A stretch of DNA of 27,789 nucleotides from Oscillospiraceae bacterium. Lineage in GTDB: Bacteria; Bacillota_A; Clostridia; Oscillospirales; Oscillospiraceae. The notes beneath the pieces were generated by a model. The model was not told where the DNA came from and did not search any database. It saw nothing but the letters and a program-made list of their open reading frames with translations. Position numbers and translations under genes: made by a program. Where the stretch lies: contig JAFQUA010000053.1 in assembly GCA_017408725.1 (NCBI GenBank), forward strand, positions 1-27,789, in the 5' to 3' direction. Shown piece by piece: positions 21,950-27,789 of the stretch (position 1 is the stretch's first letter; every line of letters starts with the position of its first letter).

Positions 21950-22503
21950 TCTACGATCTGCCGACAAGCTTGACAGTTTGCGGGGAGGTTTACGAAATTC
22001 GTTCCGATTATCGGGCGGTGCTGGATGTGATCGCAGCGCTGAACGATGCTGAGCTTAGCAACCAGGAGCGATTACTGGTTGCTCTGTTCATTTTTTATCC
22101 GGAATTTGATAATATGCCGCCTGAGCACTGCCGGGATGCTATCCGGCAGTGCTTTTGGTTTATTAACGGCGGAAAAGACGGGGACGATGATCAGACAGGT
22201 TCTCCCAAACTGATGGACTGGGAACAGGATTTCCCTCATATCGTCGGTGCTATCAACCGCGTTATGGGCCGAGAGATCCGAAAGGACGCAGATCTTCATT
22301 GGTGGACCTTCCTAGGCGCATACATGGAGATCGGCGATTGTACCTTCGCACAGATTGTCCGCATCCGGGATGCAAGAGCGAGGGGGAAAAAGCTCGACAA
22401 GCAGGACCAGGAATGGTATGCCAAGAACCGGCATCTTGTCGATTTGAAGACACACTATACGGAGGCAGAGAGTGATCTGCTGAAGTTGTGGGGAGGTGGA
22501 TAA
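21946..22503 (+). CDS. Gp15-family tail assembly chaperone (GT-like)
   Basis: This 185-residue protein belongs to the Bacteriophage Gp15 family. It has a short start (MIYDLPTSLTVCGEVYEIRS), a helical bundle with RLLVALFIFYPEF and the conserved CFWFINGG, MDWEQDF and WWTFLGAYMEIGD segments, and a basic helix (RARGKKLDKQDQEWYAKN). No ribosome binding site precedes its ATG, which overlaps the preceding stop. It is expressed either by re-initiation or by a -1 frameshift from the chaperone before it. It likely cooperates with that protein in tape-measure folding and tail polymerisation. Confidence 0.85.
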   Translation: MIYDLPTSLTVCGEVYEIRSDYRAVLDVIAALNDAELSNQERLLVALFIFYPEFDNMPPEHCRDAIRQCFWFINGGKDGDDDQTGSPKLMDWEQDFPHIVGAINRVMGREIRKDADLHWWTFLGAYMEIGDCTFAQIVRIRDARARGKKLDKQDQEWYAKNRHLVDLKTHYTEAESDLLKLWGGG

Positions 22504-22508
22504 CCAAA

Positions 22509-24428
22509 ATGTCGGATGCAAAAATCGTTTTTAACACTGAAATAGACAATTCCGACGTGCAGAAAGGTATGAATGCTGCCAAGAGGGAAATCAAGAAGGC
22601 AACAAAGAGCCTTGAGACCGCAGAAAATGCCAAACTTCCTCTTTTGCGGCAGGTCGAGAGCCTTGGGGCACGTCTTGACGAAGCAAAGGCCAAGCTGGCA
22701 GCGCTGCAGAAACAGCAGGCAGTAACAGACCAGGCTTTGAATGGCGGTGACCCCGGAGCCTATATCGAGGCCTATGCTAAGAAGCCTGAGTTAGATGCGG
22801 CAGTATTGCAGCAGACAGAACAGGTGGATAGGCTCCAAAAGGAGTGGGACCAGGTCAATGATAAGCTCGACAAATACAATCAGCAGATCGACCAGGCCAA
22901 CAATACCATCGCTGAGCAGAAAAAGATCGCCGGAGATCTCTCTGCGAAGCTTACCTCCGGTGGTAACAGTATGGCCAAAGCCACCGAGAAAGCCGACAAA
23001 TCGGCTTCAAAGTTCCAGAAGCGCATGACCGGTATCGTAAAACAGGTTTTCATGTTCGGCCTGGTTTCAAAGGCGCTGTCTGGCGTGGTGGACTATATGG
23101 GAAAGGCGTTGCGGTCTAATGAGGAATTTTCCAAGGAACTGTCGAAGCTGAAGGGAGCGCTATTGACAGCGTTTCAGCCACTATATGAGGCGGCAATGCC
23201 GGCTCTGCTTATGCTGCTGAAGATCATAACAGCAGTGGCGCAGGGCATTGTGCACATATTTTCGTTGCTTTCTGGAAAATCCGCTTCCGAGTATTCGGAA
23301 AACGCCAAGGCTCTCTATGAGCAGGCAACGGCGCTGGAAGCAGTAGGCGACGCGGCGAAGAAAGCCGCCAAGGACCTTGCGGGGTTTGATGAGATCAACA
23401 GGCTTTCTTCCGGGGAGACAAGCAACACGGCGGCTATCACACCTGATTTTGAATTAGGGGAGTTTTCGAATTTCTTGAAAGAACTCACGCTGGGTATTAA
23501 AGCTAAGATAGAAGAACTCGCGTTTGATTGGAATGAAGGAACGATCCTGCAGAGTCAAGATGCTTGGATAATTGTGCTGACCGGGATTCTGGGAGCGGTT
23601 ATTGGTGGAATGTTTGGTGGTTTGAGCGGTGCAATCATCGGCCTGCTTTTGGGCCTTTCTATCGGACTAATCTCCTGTACCTTTCTAGATGATCTGGAGA
23701 ATGCGGCAGAAGCAAAAAGTATATTTCTTGCGGTATTACTTGCTATTTTAGGCACGGTGATCGGGTCTATATTCGGGGGAGTTGCAGGTGGCGCAATTGG
23801 CCTGGTCGTTGGCTTATCGATTGGTCTGGCAACAATTGCGTTTAACGATGAACTAAGTAATGAAACAAGGGAAACGGCAAAGGTAGCGCTTTGTGCAATC
23901 ATTGGTGCGGTCATTGGTGCAATTTTTGGTGCCGGCGTATTTGGCGGAATAATTGGCGGAGTAATTGGCCTCGTATTTGGTTTAGCTATAACAATTGACG
24001 ATGTGTCGTTTGGCGACGCGTCGTCGGCATCAGGGTTTCCTGTGCGTGCAGAGCAGCTGGCAAGAGAAAAAGAGGCGAGCGATACGAGCTTTATAGAATC
24101 GGCAACCAGAGGAGCACTCAGAGGAGCTGTGAAAGTTCCAGGACTAGCGCGCGGTGCAGTACTTCCCCCAAACCGAGAGTTCCTCGCCGTTGTGGGCGAC
24201 CAGAAGCACGGCACCAACATCGAAGCGCCGCTGGCTACCATTCAGGAGGCTGTGGCGCTGGTCATGGGAGATCAAACGGCTGCAATTCTCGCCGGATTTG
24301 AAGCTTCTGTGGGCGTGCAGCGTGAGATTTTGGAAGCTGTACTGGGTATTCAGATCGGCGACGATGTAATCGGCCAGGCAACTGCCCGGTATAATCGAAA
24401 ATTAGCAGCTTCGAGAGGAGGGGCATAA
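22509..24428 (+). CDS. Tail tape measure protein with three glycine-zipper membrane hairpins
   Basis: ATG 22509 gives 639 residues. A GTG at 22488 overlaps the ribosome binding site and is unlikely. The N-terminal third is coiled coil (KREIKKATKSLETAENAKLP... to about residue 160). A hydrophobic segment (IVKQVFMFGLVSKALSGVVD) and another near MLLKIITAVAQGIVHIFSLL follow. Residues 354-499 are three tandem hydrophobic glycine-rich hairpins with Gly every fourth residue. At the common 0.15 nm per residue, a 639-residue tape predicts a tail near 95 nm. The repeats suggest it can also insert in the host membrane during DNA entry. GC drops to about 40 % in the repeats (23701-23760) against 65 % downstream. 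Confidence 0.9.
   Translation: MSDAKIVFNTEIDNSDVQKGMNAAKREIKKATKSLETAENAKLPLLRQVESLGARLDEAKAKLAALQKQQAVTDQALNGGDPGAYIEAYAKKPELDAAVLQQTEQVDRLQKEWDQVNDKLDKYNQQIDQANNTIAEQKKIAGDLSAKLTSGGNSMAKATEKADKSASKFQKRMTGIVKQVFMFGLVSKALSGVVDYMGKALRSNEEFSKELSKLKGALLTAFQPLYEAAMPALLMLLKIITAVAQGIVHIFSLLSGKSASEYSENAKALYEQATALEAVGDAAKKAAKDLAGFDEINRLSSGETSNTAAITPDFELGEFSNFLKELTLGIKAKIEELAFDWNEGTILQSQDAWIIVLTGILGAVIGGMFGGLSGAIIGLLLGLSIGLISCTFLDDLENAAEAKSIFLAVLLAILGTVIGSIFGGVAGGAIGLVVGLSIGLATIAFNDELSNETRETAKVALCAIIGAVIGAIFGAGVFGGIIGGVIGLVFGLAITIDDVSFGDASSASGFPVRAEQLAREKEASDTSFIESATRGALRGAVKVPGLARGAVLPPNREFLAVVGDQKHGTNIEAPLATIQEAVALVMGDQTAAILAGFEASVGVQREILEAVLGIQIGDDVIGQATARYNRKLAASRGGA
23568..24005 (+). repeat. Three tandem glycine-zipper units in the tape measure
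   Basis: The units start near residues 354, 405 and 457, with periods of about 51-53 residues. Glycines fall at 362, 366, 370, 374, 378, 382 and 386 in unit 1. In unit 2 they are at 415, 419, 423, 427, 431, 435 and 439. In unit 3 they are at 466, 470 and 474, then one position shifted at 479, 483, 487 and 491. The units share an LGxVIG-x2-FGG core and end in an acidic or Asn-containing turn. DNA copies are diverged. Confidence 0.88.
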
Positions 24429-24796
24429 TGCGCTTGTATTACGATTTTCAAATTAACGAAAAACCTATTGTGCCTCCGGATGCCGGCTTAACACTTAATA
24501 AAGCGGATTTGGATGCGGAGGATTCCGGCCGGGACGAAAGCGGTTATATGCACCGCGTCATTCTTCGTAAGGGAATGAAGACTTTTAGCCTGCAGTACAG
24601 TTCCCTGACACGAGAGGAATACCAGTATATGCTGTCTTTAATTAGCCCGGCTGAAGGATTTTTTGAGGTGGAGTATCTGGATGAATCTAGGCGTCTTGCA
24701 AAAATGAAGGCGTATTGCTCCAATCACAGTATTTCTATTTTTAACGTCAGAACAGGGCTGTATAAAAATCTGAAATTCAATATTATCGAGTGTTAG
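24428..24796 (+). CDS. Distal tail (Dit-like) protein
   Basis: This 122-residue protein follows the tape measure with a one-base TAATG overlap. It has beta-sheet sections (YMHRVILRKGMKTFSLQYSS and FFEVEYLDESRRLAKMKAYC) and a C-terminal strand (GLYKNLKFNIIEC). This is the compact N-terminal-domain version of a Dit-like hub protein common to Clostridia siphophages. It should connect the tail tube to the tail-tip protein encoded next. The gene order supports this more than any single motif. Confidence 0.7.
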   Translation: MRLYYDFQINEKPIVPPDAGLTLNKADLDAEDSGRDESGYMHRVILRKGMKTFSLQYSSLTREEYQYMLSLISPAEGFFEVEYLDESRRLAKMKAYCSNHSISIFNVRTGLYKNLKFNIIEC

Positions 24797-24806
24797 GAGA
24801 GGGCCT

Positions 24807-27140
24807 ATGCTGAAGAGTATAATCGTATTGCCTGACGGCACCCGGCTCGCCTCTGGCCCCGATGAGGTCAACGCTATTAAAAGCGTCACTTTGACAGAAA
24901 GCGTCAATAGCGGCGAAGACATGACTCTTGGTTCCTGCTGCGCCAGCATTTTGGAAGCAACCATATTCGCTCCTCGTGGCGGCTTGACACTGATGGCCGG
25001 CGATAAGGTCACGCTGTACAAGGTGGACGGCTCCGGCGAAGAGACAAAGAAGGGCGTTTTTATTCTCGAGAAGCCTACCCGCGCTTCAGCCAATGCTGTA
25101 AAGATTACCGGTTATGATCGAATTATCGAATTGGACAAGGATCTCACTTCTTGGCTTAACAGCCTGAATAACTGGCCCTACAACCTACTGGAATTTGCAA
25201 GGATGGTGTGTACGGTCTGTGGGCTTTCTCTGGTCAATGCCGATATCCCCAATGCGGATTTTCCAGTCCCTCAATTCCAGTGTTCGGACGTAACCGGCAG
25301 AGAACTTATGAAGTGGATCGGAGAAATTTGCGGTTGTTTTTGCAGATCAAACGCGGATGGAAACATCGAACTGGCGTGGTATACACCCTCAGGGAAAACT
25401 ATCACGCCTTCCGGGGAATACCGATATTTCCCTAAAGGGCTGTCTTACGAAACTTATGAAGTGGCAGCCATTGAAGCAGTGCAGATTAAGCTGGCAGATA
25501 GCGATGCTGGCGCATTGTGGCCAGATGCCGACCAAGGAGATAACACCTACGTTATCTCCGGCAATCCAATTCTGCTGGCGGATGTGTCTCCGGATTTGCA
25601 GGTCTATCTTGACGTTGTGCAAGAAAGACTGGCGGCGCTTCGGTATACTCCTTGCCGGGTGTCAACACCTGCCAACCTGGATATCAACGCAGGACATACG
25701 CTGGAGATCGTCGATAGCAACGGTGTCTCCATTACCGCTTGCGTAATGACGAAAACCAGTAGCGGTCAGAAAGATACCCTGGAATGCACCGGCAGCTATC
25801 GCAGGGATAGCGTGGTGATGCAGAATAATAAGTCTCCCACAGAAAAGATCAGACAGATAGAGCTTGCTTTAAAGAGCGTTGACGGCAAGAGGGTCGTGTC
25901 TATGATCAATCTGTCCGAGGACGGGGTCAAGATCCAAGGCGAGAAAATTCAACTGGAGGGGACTGTTACCGCCAATGAGAATTTTAAGATCCTGATTGAC
26001 GGTAGCATTGAGGCAAAAGCCGGAAAAATAGGCGGTTGCGTGATTGAAGACGGAAAACTGATCGTGCCGGCCGCACATATCAAAGGGCCTTTGGCCATCG
26101 GGCAGCTTCCGGAAGAAGCGGCGCAAAAATCTGATATCCCAACAGTTCCGACAGATATATCCAGCTTTACAAACGATGCCGGTTATCAGACCGAAAGTGG
26201 CGTGGTTTCAATCGTCAACGGAAGAGTAACTGCTGATTATGTAAGTGCGTTGGGAGTTACTGCTTCGCGCCTCGTTGTAAAAACCAGCAGTGGATCCACG
26301 CTGCTTTCCGCGGGGGACAATCAAGTGCAGATTGCCGGGTGGAATGTTGATTCCAATTCGCTTTATTCAGGGAACTCCTTCAGCAATGCGGAATGCTTTA
26401 TCTGTACCGGCTCCACCGGAAAGATGTCTATTGGTGGCAGTGAGGAGATCTCCGGCTGGGTGTTAAAGGCTGGCAATAATTTTGGCGTTACTAAAACTGG
26501 TGATTGCTATTTAAATGCCGTACATATATCCGGCGGCAGCGTAAAGGTACCAACGTATTTCGGTGTTACTGGTGTGCTTGCAGGATATGCAACTATAGAC
26601 TGGCAAGGTGTCGGTTGTACTGATATCGGGGTATTTGAAACAAAAGTAGGTAGTGCGACCAGAATTGTACCGAATGGTATTAAATATGAATCAGGAGATC
26701 CATATCGAGGCGGTCAAATTATCACAGTTCAAGATGCGCCATTGGAAGAAATCGAATGCTACCTAAACGGTACATGGTATGTTGAGGCTCTTGGGTCAAC
26801 AGCACCAGTCACCTCTGATCGCAATGCCAAATATGGAATAAAGTCACAGTCGGATGTGTATTCTCAGCTGTTCGACAAGCTGCAGCCTGTGACCTACAAG
26901 TACAAAAATGGCACCTCCGGACGGACCCACACGGGTTTTATTGCCCAGGATGTGGAGAGCGCTATCCTTTCCCTTGGCCTGACGACCCAGGAATTTGCGG
27001 GCATCTGCTACCACCTGGATGAAAACGGTAACAGGGTGAAATACGGTATCCGGTATGAGGAGATTGTGTCTTTAAATACTTACGAGATCCAAAAGTTGAA
27101 ACAGCGCGTTGCAAAACTGGAAGCAAAAATAGAGGCATAG
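24807..27140 (+). CDS. Tail-tip (Tal-like) protein with C-terminal S74 intramolecular chaperone
   Basis: This 777-residue protein starts ten bases after the Dit-like gene. The N-terminal 330 residues resemble the Tal/tail-hub family (VTLTESVNSGEDMTLG, GDKVTLYKVDG, FARMVCTVCGLSL, ELMKWIGEICGCF). Residues about 350-660 are a beta-rich fibre with repeated strands. The C-terminal 108 residues carry a Peptidase_S74-type chaperone: TSDRNAKYGI with Ser670, Asp671 and Lys675, then YSQLFDKLQPVTYKYKNG, GFIAQDVESA and a final coiled coil (NTYEIQKLKQRVAKLEAK). It is expected to cleave itself just before Ser670 after trimerisation. GC is about 38 % in 26641-26700 against 53 % at 26881-26940, suggesting an exchanged receptor-binding region. 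Confidence 0.82.
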   Translation: MLKSIIVLPDGTRLASGPDEVNAIKSVTLTESVNSGEDMTLGSCCASILEATIFAPRGGLTLMAGDKVTLYKVDGSGEETKKGVFILEKPTRASANAVKITGYDRIIELDKDLTSWLNSLNNWPYNLLEFARMVCTVCGLSLVNADIPNADFPVPQFQCSDVTGRELMKWIGEICGCFCRSNADGNIELAWYTPSGKTITPSGEYRYFPKGLSYETYEVAAIEAVQIKLADSDAGALWPDADQGDNTYVISGNPILLADVSPDLQVYLDVVQERLAALRYTPCRVSTPANLDINAGHTLEIVDSNGVSITACVMTKTSSGQKDTLECTGSYRRDSVVMQNNKSPTEKIRQIELALKSVDGKRVVSMINLSEDGVKIQGEKIQLEGTVTANENFKILIDGSIEAKAGKIGGCVIEDGKLIVPAAHIKGPLAIGQLPEEAAQKSDIPTVPTDISSFTNDAGYQTESGVVSIVNGRVTADYVSALGVTASRLVVKTSSGSTLLSAGDNQVQIAGWNVDSNSLYSGNSFSNAECFICTGSTGKMSIGGSEEISGWVLKAGNNFGVTKTGDCYLNAVHISGGSVKVPTYFGVTGVLAGYATIDWQGVGCTDIGVFETKVGSATRIVPNGIKYESGDPYRGGQIITVQDAPLEEIECYLNGTWYVEALGSTAPVTSDRNAKYGIKSQSDVYSQLFDKLQPVTYKYKNGTSGRTHTGFIAQDVESAILSLGLTTQEFAGICYHLDENGNRVKYGIRYEEIVSLNTYEIQKLKQRVAKLEAKIEA

Positions 27141-27148
27141 GAGGCAAC

Positions 27149-27364
27149 ATGGAAAACAAAAGAAATCTCATTTTGCGAACGACGGAAGCGGAGCAGGAGT
27201 TGGTGGAGGCAGTCAATGCCGTTATTCAGAGGCACAGCCTGCCGTGCTTTCTGGTAGAACCCATTGTGGACAGGATCCACCGCCAGTTGATCGACGGTAA
27301 GGCCAATGAGCTGACTGCGGCAAAGGCAAGCGAAGCGGCTGTCGCAAAGGAGGACAATGAATGA
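27149..27364 (+). CDS. Small hypothetical helical tail-region protein
   Basis: This 71-residue protein starts eight bases after the tail-tip gene, with AGGAGG upstream. The sequence (MENKRNLILRTTEAEQELVEA...) forms two charged helices with a C-terminal alanine/glutamate-rich tail. A segment VIQRHSLPCFLVEPIVDRIH lies in the middle. The overall pattern is common in small proteins encoded between tail-tip and baseplate genes. No function is evident. Its stop overlaps the next start by four bases (ATGA). Confidence 0.6.
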   Translation: MENKRNLILRTTEAEQELVEAVNAVIQRHSLPCFLVEPIVDRIHRQLIDGKANELTAAKASEAAVAKEDNE

Positions 27365-27789
27365 AAGTAACCTACAAATTTTCAGCGGACCTTTTGTGCC
27401 GGGGGATTACGGAGCAAATCTTCGCCATGCAGTGTGACGCGAACACCCGGGCGGTGGCGGTGACCCTGACCGCGGGCGGTGTGGCATGGGAGCCGCCTGC
27501 AGACGCAGCAATTTCGGTAGCATTTAAAAAGCCGGACGGAAAGAAGGGATGGTATGACAAGCTGCCGGACGGAAGCGATGCCTGCTCTGTTTCCGGGAAT
27601 GTGGTAACGGCGATCCTGGCCCCGGAGGTGCTGACTGCGGCGGGAGAGGTCCGGGCGGCGATCGTGTTTCAGGACGCAAATCTGAATCAGCTTGCCACCT
27701 TCGGCTTTTCTGTTTTGGTTGAAGCCAATCCGGCGGCAGGCGGCAGCATCAGCAACAATTATTACAGGTATTCCACCATGGAGCAGATC
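27361..27789 (+). CDS. BppU-type baseplate upper protein, N-terminal part (cut by window edge)
   Basis: ATG 27361 follows AAAGGAGG (27346-27353) with a seven-base spacer and the frame stays open to the last base (143 codons). The visible part resembles the N-terminal domain of phage baseplate upper proteins (BppU_N): a beta-sandwich start (FSADLLCRGITEQIFAMQCD), AISVAFKKPDGKKGWYDKLP, NVVTAILAPEVLTAAGEVRA and FGFSVLVEANPAAGG. Such domains bind the tail-tip hub and hold receptor-binding proteins. The remainder of the gene lies outside the window, so length and C-terminal content are unknown. Confidence 0.75.
   Translation, partial: MKVTYKFSADLLCRGITEQIFAMQCDANTRAVAVTLTAGGVAWEPPADAAISVAFKKPDGKKGWYDKLPDGSDACSVSGNVVTAILAPEVLTAAGEVRAAIVFQDANLNQLATFGFSVLVEANPAAGGSISNNYYRYSTMEQI

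Noticed and set aside
23555..24241. 228-codon minus-strand frame opposite the tape measure
   Set aside because: It is the mirror of the glycine-zipper repeats, giving Pro/Ala/Ile-rich low-complexity protein.
1..27789. tRNA genes, integrase, attachment sites, lysis genes
   Set aside because: I looked for tRNA-like cloverleaf ends, tyrosine or serine recombinase motifs, and holin or endolysin motifs and saw none in this window.

Overview
The window is a single, almost gap-free, plus-strand block of a tailed bacteriophage or prophage genome with siphovirus architecture. GC content is roughly 50 %, Shine-Dalgarno sites are strong (AGGAGG, AAGGAG), and the head-tail proteins resemble A118/PBSX-like and Gp15/Gp20-type phages of Firmicutes. 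The host is therefore most likely a gut Clostridia/Oscillospiraceae-type Firmicute; this is inference. No integrase, repressor, holin, endolysin, tRNA or host gene is visible, so lifestyle and attachment sites cannot be decided here.

Early region (1-11687). It opens with the 3' end of a protein made of identical 15-residue repeats and three small ORFs. A recombination pair follows: a RecE/DUF3799-type exonuclease and a probable single-strand-annealing partner. Next is a replication module: a DUF927 primase/helicase-like ATPase, a 396-bp non-coding segment with 13 copies of a 7-mer (GTTCCGC/GCGGAAC) that looks like an iteron-type origin, a DEAH-box superfamily 2 helicase, and a VRR-NUC nuclease. 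A large orphan cytosine-C5 methyltransferase with nine internal repeats follows. After it comes a string of small genes, including two below 60 codons and one frameshifted at an A7 run.

Switch region (11710-12310). An ArpU/RinA-like late regulator is followed by a 166-bp gap holding a weak extended -10 promoter candidate and a terminator-like hairpin directly upstream of the packaging genes.

Late region (12311-27789). The order is TerS, TerL, a small coiled-coil protein, portal, a MuF/minor-capsid protein fused to a C-terminal HExxH metallopeptidase domain, a small candidate immunity/partner gene, a terminator with a structured 200-bp intergenic region, Gp20-type scaffold, HK97-fold major capsid protein, four head-tail connector/completion proteins, major tail protein, two tail assembly chaperones, a short tape measure protein with three glycine-zipper membrane hairpins, distal tail protein, a tail-tip protein ending in an S74 chaperone, a small protein, and the start of a BppU-type baseplate protein.

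Most genes overlap by 1-31 bp or are a few bases apart, consistent with early and late polycistronic units. The most interesting system is the minor-capsid/metallopeptidase fusion with its AT-rich tail, its following small gene and the structured spacer (about 16680-17757). Other points of interest are the iteron array, the repeat-built recognition region of the methyltransferase and the glycine-zipper module of the tape measure.
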